30,363 nucleotides of DNA from Frankiales bacterium (lineage in GTDB: Bacteria; Actinomycetota; Actinomycetes; Mycobacteriales; SCTD01): positions 1 through 30,363 of the forward strand of contig JAODNS010000204.1 in NCBI GenBank assembly GCA_025465145.1, given 5' to 3'. Of this stretch, positions 1-11,951 are shown piece after piece (positions within the stretch are counted from its first letter, which is position 1; each line of letters opens with the position of its first letter). The notes under the pieces were generated by a model. It did not search any database. It was not told the origin of the DNA and saw nothing but the letters and a program-made list of their open reading frames with translations. Made by a program: the position numbers and the translations under genes.

Positions 1-2
1 TG

Positions 3-1505
3 CTCATCGAGAGCTGCCTCGAGATGTTCGACGCCGACCTCATCGCCGGCATCCAGGACCTCGGCGGCGCGGGCCTGACCTGCGCCCTGACGGAGACCAG
101 CGCGGCCGGCAGGTCGGGCATGCGGGCCTACCTCGAGAAGGTGCCGCTGCGCGAGGCGAGCATGGACCCGACCGAGGTGCTGGCCAGCGAGTCGCAGGAG
201 CGGATGCTCGCGATCGTCGAGCCGCGCCACCTCGACGCGGTCCTCGCGATCGCGGCCAAGTGGGGCGTGCTCGCGACCGCGATCGGTGAGGTCACCGAGG
301 GCACCCGGCTGGAGATCCTCTGGCACGGCGAGACCGTCGTCGACGTCCCACCGGGCAGCCTGGCCGATGACGGCCCGATCTACGACCGGCCCATGCAGCG
401 GCCCGTCGATCTCGACACCCTGCGCGCGACGGCGCTGCCGGCGTACCCGGCCGTCGACGAGGACCTCGTGCTGCGGATGGTCGCGAGCCCGAACCTGTGC
501 AGCCGGCGCTGGATCGTCGAGCAGTACGACCGGGTCGTGCTCGGCAACTCGGTCCTGGCCTGGCCCGAGGACGCCGGAGTGGTGCGGTTGTCGGAGGAGA
601 CCGGCCTCGGGATCGCGCTCGCGACCGACGGCAACGGCCGCTACACCCGCCTCGACCCGTACGCCGGGGCGCAGCTCGCGCTGGCCGAGGCCTACCGCAA
701 CGTCGTCACGACCGGGGCCACGCCGATCGCCGTGACCAACTGCCTCAACTTCGGCAGCCCCGAGGACCCCGAGGTGATGTGGCAGTTCGCCGAGGCCACC
801 CGCGGGCTCGCCGAGGCCTGCACGGTGCTCGGCACGCCCGTCACCGGTGGCAACGTCAGCTTCTACAACCAGACCGCGACCGTCGCGATCAACCCGACGC
901 CGGTCGTCGGCGTGCTCGGGCTGCTCGACGATGTGGCCCGCCGGACGCCGATGGGCTTCCAGGCCGAGGGCGAGACCCTGCTGCTGCTGGGCGACACCCG
1001 CGACGAGCTCGGCGGCTCCGAGTGGGCGTGGGCCGAGCACCGGCACCTCGGCGGCCGTCCGCCGCAGGTCGACCTGGCCCGCGAGAAGCTGCTCGGCGAG
1101 GTGCTCGTCGCCGGCTCCCGCGACGGGATGCTGTCCTCCGCGCACGACCTGTCCGACGGCGGCCTCGCGCAGGCGCTGGTGGAGAGCGCGCTGCGCACCG
1201 GGATCGGTGCGCGCGTCGTGCTGCCCGCCGGGACGGACCCGTTCGTCCAGCTGTTCAGCGAGTCGGCCGGCCGCTGCCTCGTCGCCGTGCCTCGGTCGGA
1301 GGAGCTGCGCTTCACCGAGATGTGCAGCGCGCGCGACCTGCCCTGCACGCGGATCGGCGTCACCGACGGCGACAGCCTCGACGTGCAGGACCTGTTCACT
1401 GTGCCGCTGCAGGAGCTGCGCGAGGCGTACGAGGGGACGCTGCCGCGGCTGTTCGGCCCGCTCGCCGGCGGCACGGCCGACGCACCGGCAGCGCCCGCGC
1501 TCTAG
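3..1505 (+). CDS. purL: Phosphoribosylformylglycinamidine synthase subunit PurL, 3' part
   Basis: This is the C-terminal ~500 residues of the ATP-dependent synthase that converts FGAR to FGAM in de novo purine synthesis. The 5' end lies outside the window, and the reading frame is already open at base 3, ahead of the first ATG at 24. Seen: the glycine-rich IQDLGGAGLTCA segment near the left edge, the central GGNVSFYNQ nucleotide-binding loop near 850, and a second AIRS-type motif HDLSDGGLAQ near 1144. All are PurL hallmarks. The frame ends in a short Ala/Pro-rich tail. The stop TAG shares its last base with the GTG start of the next gene, so translation is probably coupled. In this lineage PurL is a separate subunit working with PurQ and PurS, which would lie upstream. 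Confidence 0.97.
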   Translation, partial: LIESCLEMFDADLIAGIQDLGGAGLTCALTETSAAGRSGMRAYLEKVPLREASMDPTEVLASESQERMLAIVEPRHLDAVLAIAAKWGVLATAIGEVTEGTRLEILWHGETVVDVPPGSLADDGPIYDRPMQRPVDLDTLRATALPAYPAVDEDLVLRMVASPNLCSRRWIVEQYDRVVLGNSVLAWPEDAGVVRLSEETGLGIALATDGNGRYTRLDPYAGAQLALAEAYRNVVTTGATPIAVTNCLNFGSPEDPEVMWQFAEATRGLAEACTVLGTPVTGGNVSFYNQTATVAINPTPVVGVLGLLDDVARRTPMGFQAEGETLLLLGDTRDELGGSEWAWAEHRHLGGRPPQVDLAREKLLGEVLVAGSRDGMLSSAHDLSDGGLAQALVESALRTGIGARVVLPAGTDPFVQLFSESAGRCLVAVPRSEELRFTEMCSARDLPCTRIGVTDGDSLDVQDLFTVPLQELREAYEGTLPRLFGPLAGGTADAPAAPAL

Positions 1506-2233
1506 TGGCGCGCACGTCCGGCTACGACGGCGCACGGCGGGCGCTCGACGCGCAGTGGGACCGGCTGCTCGCCGCGCTGCCCGGCCTCGACCCCGCTGCG
1601 CCGACCAGCGTCGCCGGCTGGACCGTCCGCGAGGTCGAGGCGCACCTGACGGCGACGACCGCAGGCCTGGCCCGGGTCCTCGCCGTCGAGGCGCCCGCCA
1701 AGGCGGACACCGACATCGAGGGCTGGGCGACCGCCGCGCCGACGCTGGCGGAGGTGCTCGACCGGGACGCGCGGGAAGGCGAGGCAGACCTCGTCGCGGC
1801 CGTCGCCGTCGCCCGGGCCGCGCTGGAGACAGCGGACGAGGACCGCGTGGTGCAGCAGCGGACCGGCGCGCACACGCTGCTCGACGCCGTCCGGTTCCGG
1901 CTCGTCGAAGGCGTCGTGCACGGCTACGACCTCGGCATCGACCCGGACCCGGTCGCGCAGCGGTTCGCGGTGAAGGCGCTGGTGGAGGTGCTGTCGGCGC
2001 GGGCGCCCGGGCACGCCGTCGAGCTGCGCGTCCCTCCGTACACCGCCGTGCAGGTCGTCGAGGGGCCGCGGCACACCCGCGGCACACCGCCGAACGTGGT
2101 CGAGATGGGACCGCGTGCGTTCCTCGACCTGGCCACCGGGCGAGCGGCCTGGCCCGACGCGGTCGCGGACGGACGGGTGCGCGCGAGTGGTGCGCGAGCT
2201 GATCTGTCTGCGTGGCTGCCGCTGCTCGCCTAG
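1505..2233 (+). CDS. Maleylpyruvate isomerase-like / sterol carrier family protein
   Basis: A 242-residue protein starting at a GTG that overlaps the purL stop codon (TAGTG). The N-terminal ~150 residues look like the DinB/MDMPI four-helix fold of mycothiol-dependent enzymes. His47 (VEAHL) and the Glu135-xxx-His139 pair (EGVVHGYDL) match the metal-binding triad of that fold. The C-terminal third, from the VELRVPPYTAVQ segment to the end, resembles the small sterol-carrier-like domain that accompanies it. Proteins of this kind are often found between purL and purF in actinomycetes, but their substrate is unknown to me. The family assignment is from motif and context; the catalytic role is inference. 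Confidence 0.8.
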   Translation: MARTSGYDGARRALDAQWDRLLAALPGLDPAAPTSVAGWTVREVEAHLTATTAGLARVLAVEAPAKADTDIEGWATAAPTLAEVLDRDAREGEADLVAAVAVARAALETADEDRVVQQRTGAHTLLDAVRFRLVEGVVHGYDLGIDPDPVAQRFAVKALVEVLSARAPGHAVELRVPPYTAVQVVEGPRHTRGTPPNVVEMGPRAFLDLATGRAAWPDAVADGRVRASGARADLSAWLPLLA

Positions 2234-2242
2234 GGTCCGCCC

Positions 2243-3796
2243 ATGAAGGAGCTCATCTGGCAGCGGCAGCTGCTGCCTGCCCTGTCGCGGTACGCCGCCC
2301 GCCCGCTGCTGACCGACACCGCGACGGGTACGACGACCACGTACGCCGAGCACGGCAGCCGCGTCCTTCGGCTCGCGTCGGCGCTGCGCGGCGAGCTCGG
2401 GCTGCAGCGGGCGGACCGGTTCGCGGTGCTGTCGCTGAACAGCGCGCGCTTCGAGGAGCTGTACCACGCAGGGCTGCTCGGGGCCGGCGTCGTCAACCCG
2501 CTGAACCTGCGCTTCGCGCCGCGCGAGCTGACGCACGTGCTGGCCGACTCGGAGACGAAGGTGGTGTTCGTCGACGCGACGTTCGCACCCGTCATCGACG
2601 CGGTGCGCGCGGAGGCCGGCGTCGAGAAGGTCGTGCTGCTCGGCGACGGGGACGTCCCGCACGACTTCTCGTACGAGGAGCTGCTCGCCGCGGGCGAGGA
2701 GGTCGTGCCCGAGGAGCCGGACGAGGACGACCCGGCGATCCTCATGTACACGGGCGGGACGACCGGGCTGCCCAAGGGGGTCCTGCTGACGCAGCGCGCG
2801 ATGATGCTGACGAAGTACCACATCCAGATGACGTTCGCGGCGCCCGAGGACGAGGTCTACCTGGCGCAGGTGCCGATGTTCCACGCGGCGTCGATGGGCG
2901 CGATCCTCGGCGTCAACGGCGGCCGGCTCGTCACGGTGCCGTTCTTCGACCCACCCGCGGTCCTCGCCGCGATGGAGGAGCACCAGGCGACCAACAGCAT
3001 CATGGTTCCGACGATGATCGCGATGACGTTCGCGCACCCGTCGTACGCGCCGGCGCGCATGTCCTCGCTGCTGCGGTTGACGTACGGCGCTTCGCCGATG
3101 CCGCGGCCGGTGCTCGACCGGCTGCGCCGGGAGCTGCCGCAGGTGCAGCTGTTCCAGGGGTACGGGATGACCGAGAGCGCTGCGCTGGTGTCGTGCCTGC
3201 TGCCCGAGGACCACGAGCGCGAGGACAAGCTCGCCTCCGCCGGCCGGCCCGTGGCCGGAACGGTCGTGAGCATCCAGGACGCGATGGGCAACGAGCTGCC
3301 GACCGGCGAGGTCGGCGAGGTCTGCGTCCGCGGCGGGCAGTTCATGACCGAGTACTGGCGCCGGCCGGACGAGACCGCCGCGGCTTTCTCGGACGGCTGG
3401 TACCACTCCGGGGACGCCGGCTACCTGGACGCGGACGGGTACCTGTTCCTCGTCGACCGCACCAAGGACATGATCGTGACCGGCGGCGAGAACGTGTACT
3501 CGACCGAGGTCGAGCAGGCCCTCGCCTCGCACCCTGCGGTCGCGCAGGCCGCGGTCATCGGCATCCCGGACGAGGTCTGGGGCGAGGCCGTGCACGCCGT
3601 TGTGGTCCTGAAGCCCCACGCGGCGGCGACCGGGGCCGGGCTGATCGAGCACTGCCGGCCGCTGATCGCCGGGTACAAGGTGCCGAAGACGGTCGAGCTG
3701 CGCGACGAGCCGCTGCCGCTGTCCGGCGCGATGAAGGTGCTCAAGCGCGAGCTGCGCGCGCCGTACTGGGCGGACCGCTCCCGGTCCGTCAACTGA
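2243..3796 (+). CDS. AMP-dependent acyl-CoA synthetase/ligase
   Basis: A 517-residue member of the ANL adenylate-forming superfamily, probably activating a fatty or other carboxylic acid to its acyl-CoA through an acyl-AMP. Seen: the P-loop-like A3 motif YTGGTTGLPKG at residues 169-179, the A5 motif GYGMTES, the A7/A8 stretch YHSGDAGYLDADGYLFLVDR followed by KDMIVTGGENVYSTEVE, and the C-terminal A10 lysine Lys498. The residue just before Lys498 is Met (SGAMKVLK), where Gly is usual. Length is normal for a medium- or long-chain acyl-CoA ligase. It starts 9 bases after the preceding stop with no strong ribosome site, so it probably belongs to the same transcript. Substrate cannot be told from sequence alone. 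Confidence 0.92.
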   Translation: MKELIWQRQLLPALSRYAARPLLTDTATGTTTTYAEHGSRVLRLASALRGELGLQRADRFAVLSLNSARFEELYHAGLLGAGVVNPLNLRFAPRELTHVLADSETKVVFVDATFAPVIDAVRAEAGVEKVVLLGDGDVPHDFSYEELLAAGEEVVPEEPDEDDPAILMYTGGTTGLPKGVLLTQRAMMLTKYHIQMTFAAPEDEVYLAQVPMFHAASMGAILGVNGGRLVTVPFFDPPAVLAAMEEHQATNSIMVPTMIAMTFAHPSYAPARMSSLLRLTYGASPMPRPVLDRLRRELPQVQLFQGYGMTESAALVSCLLPEDHEREDKLASAGRPVAGTVVSIQDAMGNELPTGEVGEVCVRGGQFMTEYWRRPDETAAAFSDGWYHSGDAGYLDADGYLFLVDRTKDMIVTGGENVYSTEVEQALASHPAVAQAAVIGIPDEVWGEAVHAVVVLKPHAAATGAGLIEHCRPLIAGYKVPKTVELRDEPLPLSGAMKVLKRELRAPYWADRSRSVN

Positions 3797-3812
3797 TCCC
3801 GGAGGAACCTGC

Positions 3813-6215
<2,403 letters not shown>

Positions 6216-6494
6216 GAGCGCTCCGACCGGGCCGGCCACGCTCGGCCGACTGCGGTATCGAGCGACCTGGCCCGTCCGGTCGACGTGTCTGCCGCAGCGG
6301 GTTGCCGGAGCGGCAACATCCTGCCGGATCGTGCCCAGGTGGCAACGCGCGCCGATGCAGAGCAACCCGCAGCCGGAGCGCCGGAGCATCCCTGCGGGTG
6401 GCGCGACCGGACGTGGCAGTGACACAACCCGCCGCCACTACACTCGGCCCAGTCCCCGCTTCCCCGCCCTCCGCTCTCTGAGGAGCACTCCGCG
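6216..6494 (+). promoter_or_regulatory. Intergenic region upstream of purF, with a perfect inverted repeat
   Basis: A 279-base gap that probably holds the purF-purM promoter. It contains a perfect dyad GTTGCCG-GAG-CGGCAAC at 6301-6317, which is not followed by a T-run and so looks more like an operator or RNA hairpin than a terminator. A weak -10-like TACACT lies at 6439-6444, about 50 bases before the start, and TGGCAG at 6414-6419 is a poor -35 candidate at 19-base spacing. AGGAG at 6481-6485 is the purF ribosome site. The promoter call is tentative. Confidence 0.4.
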
Positions 6495-8065
6495 GTGCCT
6501 TCTGCCACCAGCCCGGACGAGCTCGAACGACCCATCGGCGAGGAGTGCGGCGTCTTCGGCGTCTGGGCGCCCGGCGAGGACGTCGCGAAGCTGACGTACT
6601 ACGGCCTGTACGCGCTCCAGCACCGCGGCCAGGAGGCGGCCGGCATGGCCGTCAGCGATGGCAGCGCGATCGTCGTCTACAAGGAGCTCGGGCTCGTCGC
6701 CCAGGTCTTCGACGAGTCGACGCTGGGCTCGCTGAGAGGCCACCTGTCGATCGGCCACTGCCGCTACAGCACCACCGGCAGCTGCACCTGGGAGAACGCG
6801 CAGCCGTCGTTCCGGACGCTCACCACCGGCGGCAGCCTCGCGCTCGGCCACAACGGCAACCTGACGAACACCAGCGAGCTGGCCCGACGAGCCCGCGACC
6901 TGAAGTCCGACATGATGGGCTCGACGACGGACTCGGACCTGATCACCACGCTGCTCGCCGCGAAGACCGACGTCCCCATCGACGTCGCCGCGATGGACGT
7001 GCTACCCACCCTCAAGGGCGCCTTCTCGCTGGTCTTCATGGACGAGCACACGCTGTACGCCGCGCGCGATCCGCACGGCGTACGCCCGCTCGTGCTCGGC
7101 CGGCTCGAGCGCGGCTGGGTCGTGGCCAGCGAGTCCGCAGCCCTCGACATCGTCGGCGCGAGCTTCGTCCGGGAGGTCGAGCCGGGCGAGCTCATCTCCA
7201 TCGACGAGCACGGCGTGCGCAGCCAGCGGTTCGCCGAGAAGACGCCGAAGGGCTGCCTGTTCGAGTACGTCTACCTCGCGCGCCCCGATACGACCATCGC
7301 CGGCCGCTCAGTCATGACCACGCGCGTCCACGTCGGCCGGACCCTCGCCTTCGAGGCGCCCGTCGACGCAGACCTCGTCATCCCGGTGCCCGAGTCCGGC
7401 ACGCCGGCCGCCATCGGCTACGCCGAGCAGAGCGGGATCCCGTACGGCCAGGGGCTGGTCAAGAACGCGTACGTCGGACGCACCTTCATCCAGCCCAGCC
7501 AGACGATCCGCCAGCTCGGCATCCGCCTCAAGCTCAACCCCCTGCGCGAGGTCATCAAGGGCAAGCGGCTGGTCGTCGTCGACGACTCGATCGTGCGCGG
7601 CAACACCCAGCGCGCGCTGGTCCGCATGCTCCGCGAGGCGGGCGCCGCCGAGGTGCACGTGCGCATCAGCAGCCCGCCGGTCATGTGGCCCTGCTTCTAC
7701 GGGATCGACTTCGCCAGCCGCGCCGAGCTCATCGCCAGCGGCCTGGGAGTCGAGGAGATCCGCGCCAGCATCGGGGCCGACTCGCTCGCCTTCGTCAGCC
7801 TCGAGGGGCTGACCGCGGCCAGCAACCAGCCGGCCAACAACCTGTGCCGGGCCTGCTTCACCGGCGACTACCCGATCGAGATCCCGCAGCAGGACCTCAT
7901 CGGCAAGCACGTGCTGGAGGGCCTCGCGCGCAACGCGGGCGCCGAGCACATCGTCGACCACGCCCACGCGGACGGCCTGAAGGTCACGCACAACGGCGGC
8001 GACGGCGTCGACTCCACCGACTCCCTCGTCGTCGCCGGCGGTGCCGAAGACGCGCTCGGCCGGCC

Positions 8066-8069
<4 letters not shown>
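6495..8069 (+). CDS. purF: Amidophosphoribosyltransferase PurF
   Basis: A 524-residue enzyme catalysing the first committed step of purine synthesis, PRPP plus glutamine to phosphoribosylamine. It has an N-terminal class II glutamine amidotransferase domain and a C-terminal phosphoribosyltransferase domain. Cys18 (GEECGVFGVW) is the expected nucleophile after removal of a 17-residue propeptide, as in Bacillus-type PurF. The PRPP loop VVVDDSIVRGNT is at residues 360-371. Cys254, Cys400, Cys451 and Cys454 (NLCRACF) fit the four ligands of the iron-sulfur cluster of this subtype. The GTG start is preceded by AGGAG at 9-base spacing. The stop overlaps the purM start (ATGA). Confidence 0.97.
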
Positions 8070-9154
<1,085 letters not shown>

Positions 9155-9160
9155 CGGCCG

Positions 9161-9388
9161 CTACTTCGCGGCGAGCTCGTCCTCGTCGTCCTCGTCGTCG
9201 TCCGCCGAGTAGACGGCTGCGTACGGGTCGACGAACTCGTCCTCGTCGTCCACCGGGGCGGCTGCCGGAGCGCTCAGCGGCGCGCCGGTCAGCTCCGCGC
9301 GCAGGCGGTCGGGGTCCAGCGACCCGGTGTTGTACTTCAGCTCGCGAGCGACCTTGGTCTGCTTCGCCTTCGCACGGCCGCGCCCCAT
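9161..9388 (-). CDS. DUF3073 family small acidic protein
   Basis: A 75-residue protein with a conserved basic N-terminus (MGRGRAKAKQTKVARELKY) and a very acidic C-terminal tail made largely of Asp and Glu. This is the layout of the actinobacterial DUF3073 family, which is commonly found beside purM. Function is unknown; the basic head and acidic tail suggest nucleic-acid or protein binding, but that is speculation. It is convergent with purM and has its own upstream region of about 300 bases shared with the divergent secreted-protein gene. Confidence 0.88.
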   Translation of the reverse strand: MGRGRAKAKQTKVARELKYNTGSLDPDRLRAELTGAPLSAPAAAPVDDEDEFVDPYAAVYSADDDEDDEDELAAK

Positions 9389-9693
9389 GGCTCGACCCCC
9401 TCGATCCGACGGGGCTCATTTCTGAGGGCCCCGAGCGCGTGTGTGACCGGCAGTGTTCCGCGGGCCGCCGCCCGTGCTCTGACCGGGCTGCTCCGCGCGA
9501 TCCACGGTACAGGGTCGCGGCCCGGACGGCGCGGCCGGTGCCCTCCCGTAGGCGGACGAACCCGGGCGAAGTGGGTCAGCGACCGGCGCGTCGCGTTGCC
9601 AATGCGCAGATCGGTCGTTCCTGCCGGCAGGAAACCGCCCCTCGGCGGCGAAACGTCCCCAGCAACCCAGGTCACCTCGTCAGGAGCCCCCTC
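9389..9693. promoter_or_regulatory. Divergent intergenic region with a 16-bp perfect palindrome
   Basis: A 305-base region between the DUF3073 gene (leftward) and the first secreted-protein gene (rightward). It must hold promoters in both directions, though I see no convincing -35/-10 pair. The clearest structure is the perfect palindrome TTCCTGCCGGCAGGAA at 9618-9633, about 60 bases before the rightward start. It is followed by a small GC hairpin of the form CCGCC...GGCGG. The ribosome site CAGGAG (9681-9686) precedes the ATG at 9694. I see no riboswitch core that I recognise. Confidence 0.45.
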
Positions 9694-10251
9694 ATGCGCA
9701 CTCGCCTCGTCCTCACCGCCGCCGCTGTCGGCGCCGTCGCCCTCGTCATGCCCTCCGCGCTGGCCGCTCCGACGCCGGTGATGGACGGCAAGAAGGTCAA
9801 GGAGCTCGTCCTCAAGGCGAACGGCGGTGTCCAGGACCACGACGACGACACCGCCAGCCTCGCGGCATCGGACCGCGTGAACTGCGCCGCTCCGCGCTGC
9901 GCCGTGCTGACCTTCGTCTACAAGCCGGCCAAGGGTGTGAAGGACGGCCTGATGTTCTCGGCCACGTGGACCAACCCGGTCAGCGACATCGACCTGTACG
10001 TCGGTGAGGTCGGCAAGCGCGGCGACCGCTCTGAGGTCGCGCACTGCGGCGGCGCCGGCAACACCAGCGAGAAGCTCTACGTCGCCGCGTCGGACCTCAA
10101 GCCCGGCAAGACGTACGCGCTCGTCGCCGACATGTACCGCTCGCTCAACGAGGACGTGACCGCCACGGTCGCCTTCGGCCCGAACACCGTGAAGACCACG
10201 GTCCCGGCCGAGGCCGACAGCGCGGTCTACCCCGTCAACTGCACCCTCTAG
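9694..10251 (+). CDS. Secreted protein of unknown function (185 aa)
   Basis: The N-terminus has a clear Sec signal peptide: a basic MRTR, a hydrophobic core and a SALA-AP cleavage site near residue 24. The mature part is about 160 residues with three cysteines around the middle (VNCAAPRCAV and AHCGGAG) and one near the C-terminus, which could form two disulfides. The segment around DIDLYVGEVGKRG, followed by periodic hydrophobics, suggests a compact beta-sandwich like the pre-peptidase C-terminal domains, but I do not recognise a family with confidence. The frame is open upstream to 9439, but the ribosome site and signal peptide fix this ATG. A second secreted protein follows after 14 bases, so the pair is probably an operon. 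Confidence 0.85.
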   Translation: MRTRLVLTAAAVGAVALVMPSALAAPTPVMDGKKVKELVLKANGGVQDHDDDTASLAASDRVNCAAPRCAVLTFVYKPAKGVKDGLMFSATWTNPVSDIDLYVGEVGKRGDRSEVAHCGGAGNTSEKLYVAASDLKPGKTYALVADMYRSLNEDVTATVAFGPNTVKTTVPAEADSAVYPVNCTL

Positions 10252-10265
10252 AGCCGGAGGCCCTG

Positions 10266-10706
10266 ATGCGCACCCGTACCGCACTCACCGCCTCCCTCGT
10301 CCTGGTCGCTGCCGCCGGCTCGCTCGCTCCGGCCGTGGCCGCGACGAAGTCCAAGCCGAAGCCGATCAAGATCTCGTACACCGCGTCGGCGCTGCCCGAC
10401 CCGACGTCGACCAACCCGGCGACGAACGAGATCTGCGCGCCGACGCTCCCCACGGCGATCCACCACTACACGTTCAAGGCGCCGGCGGCCGGCACGCTCA
10501 CCCTCGACCTGAACAACAAGCTGGACTGGTCCGGCGCGGTACGGGACGCGGGCGGCAGCACGCTCGTCGACTCCGACGGCTCGAGCCCCGAGACGCCCGA
10601 GCAGCTGTTCGTGAGCTTCAAGAAGGCGCAGACCGTGTCGGTCGACACCTGCAACTTCGCCGGCGAGCAGTCGATCAACGTCACGGGCACCTTCAGCTTC
10701 AAGTAG
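10266..10706 (+). CDS. Secreted protein of unknown function (146 aa)
   Basis: Starts at an ATG five bases after a GGAGG ribosome site (10256-10260). The first ~26 residues are a signal peptide (MRTRTALTASLVLVAAAGS...AVA-AT) very like that of its upstream neighbour. The mature protein is about 120 residues with two cysteines (NEICAPTL and VDTCNFAG). It has beta-rich segments such as HHYTFKAPAAGTLTLDL and ends in TGTFSFK, again reminiscent of a small extracellular beta-sandwich. Similar signal peptides and mature features suggest the two genes are distantly related or work together. No enzymatic motif is visible. Confidence 0.85.
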   Translation: MRTRTALTASLVLVAAAGSLAPAVAATKSKPKPIKISYTASALPDPTSTNPATNEICAPTLPTAIHHYTFKAPAAGTLTLDLNNKLDWSGAVRDAGGSTLVDSDGSSPETPEQLFVSFKKAQTVSVDTCNFAGEQSINVTGTFSFK

Positions 10707-10714
10707 CCCGGCAG

Positions 10715-10753
10715 AGCGAAGGCCGGCACCCGCGCAGGGTGCCGGCCTTCGCT
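10715..10753. terminator. Bidirectional intrinsic terminator
   Basis: A perfect 17-bp inverted repeat (left arm 10715-10731, right arm 10737-10753) with a GCGCA loop. It sits in the short gap between the convergent secreted-protein and valine dehydrogenase genes. There is no long U-tract, as is usual in high-GC actinobacteria. Confidence 0.9.
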
Positions 10754-10758
10754 GCGTC

Positions 10759-11847
10759 TTACGGGCGGCCGGGCAGCAGCACGCTGCGCAGCCGGCCGAC
10801 GTCGGCCATCCGGCGCTCCGCCACGCGGTCGGCCGCGACGGCCGGCGGCACGCCCTCGGTCTCCGCGGTTCGGAAGATGGTCAGCGTCGTGTCGTAGATC
10901 TTGGCGGCCTTGGCCTTGGCCCGCTCGAACCGGAATCCCTCGATCTCGTCCGCGACCTGGACGAGGCCGCCGGCGTTGGCGACGTAGTCCGGCGTGTACA
11001 GCACACCGCGGTCCGCCAGCACCTTCTCCAGGCCCGGGTGCGCGAGCTGGTTGTTGGCGGCGCCGCACACGACCTTCGCCTCGAGCGCCGGCGCGAGCTC
11101 GTCCGTGACCGATCCGCCGAGGGCGCAGGGCGCGTACACGTCGCAGTCACTGCCCGGCAGGTCCGCCACCGGCAGCACCTGCACGTCCGGGAACACCGCC
11201 GTCACCCGCTCGACCGCGGCCGCGTTCACGTCGCTGACCACGACCTGCGCGCCGTCCTCGACCAGGTGCTCGACGAGGTGGTGGCCAACTTTCCCGACGC
11301 CCTCGACGGCGACCTTCTTGCCGTGCAGGGTCGGGGATCCCCAGGTGTGCTCGGCCGCGGCCCGCATCGCCTGGAAGACGCCGTACGCCGTGAGGACAGC
11401 GCTGTCGCCGGCGCCGCCGTGCTCGGGCGAGCGGCCGGTGACGAACTGCGACTCCTTGGCGATGACGTCCATGTCCTGGACGTAGGTGCCGACGTCGCAG
11501 GCCGTGTAGTAGCGGCCGCCGAGCGACTGGACGAACCGGCCGTACGCGCGTAGCAGCGCTTCGGTCTTGTCCGTGCTCGGGTCGCCGAGGATGACCGCCT
11601 TGCCGCCGCCGAGGTCGATGCCGGCGCAGGCCGCCTTGTAGGCCATCGCCTTGCTCAGCTTCAGCACGTCGCTGACGGCGGCGTCCTCGTCGGCGTACGG
11701 GTAGAAGCGCGTTCCGCCGAGCGCCGGGCCGAGCGCGGTCGAGTAGATGGCGATGATCGCCTTGAGGCCGCTCGCGCGGTCCTGGCAGAAGACGACCTGC
11801 TCGTGGCCGGCGTCCTTGAGGTGGTCGGTGCGGTCGAAGACGCCCAC
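10759..11847 (-). CDS. vdh: Valine (branched-chain amino acid) dehydrogenase
   Basis: A 362-residue member of the Glu/Leu/Phe/Val dehydrogenase family, which oxidatively deaminates branched-chain amino acids to 2-oxo acids using NAD. Seen: the N-terminal domain with GPALGGTRFYPY, the catalytic lysine Lys83 in DLGGGKAVI, and the Rossmann motif VEGVGKVGHHLVEHL. The C-terminal CGAANNQLAHP and YVANAGGLVQVADE segments are typical of leucine/valine dehydrogenases. The start is GTG with GGAG about 9 bases upstream. In Streptomyces the vdh gene sits in this same purM-bldC neighbourhood, which favours valine dehydrogenase over leucine or phenylalanine dehydrogenase. Substrate preference cannot be proven from the sequence. 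Confidence 0.92.
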   Translation of the reverse strand: MGVFDRTDHLKDAGHEQVVFCQDRASGLKAIIAIYSTALGPALGGTRFYPYADEDAAVSDVLKLSKAMAYKAACAGIDLGGGKAVILGDPSTDKTEALLRAYGRFVQSLGGRYYTACDVGTYVQDMDVIAKESQFVTGRSPEHGGAGDSAVLTAYGVFQAMRAAAEHTWGSPTLHGKKVAVEGVGKVGHHLVEHLVEDGAQVVVSDVNAAAVERVTAVFPDVQVLPVADLPGSDCDVYAPCALGGSVTDELAPALEAKVVCGAANNQLAHPGLEKVLADRGVLYTPDYVANAGGLVQVADEIEGFRFERAKAKAAKIYDTTLTIFRTAETEGVPPAVAADRVAERRMADVGRLRSVLLPGRP

Positions 11848-11951
11848 GGGGGCTCCGTTCTGGAGGTGACGCGCCCTTGTGGGGCTCTGTCGGGGATGCG
11901 GAGGAGGTGTGCCCCGCGGGTGGTCACCGTATCGAGTGCGACGATGCCGCA

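Noticed and set aside
9400..9693. Riboswitch (c-di-AMP or similar) before the secreted-protein genes
   Set aside because: The position would suit one, but I could not find a recognisable conserved core; only a palindrome and a short hairpin are evident.
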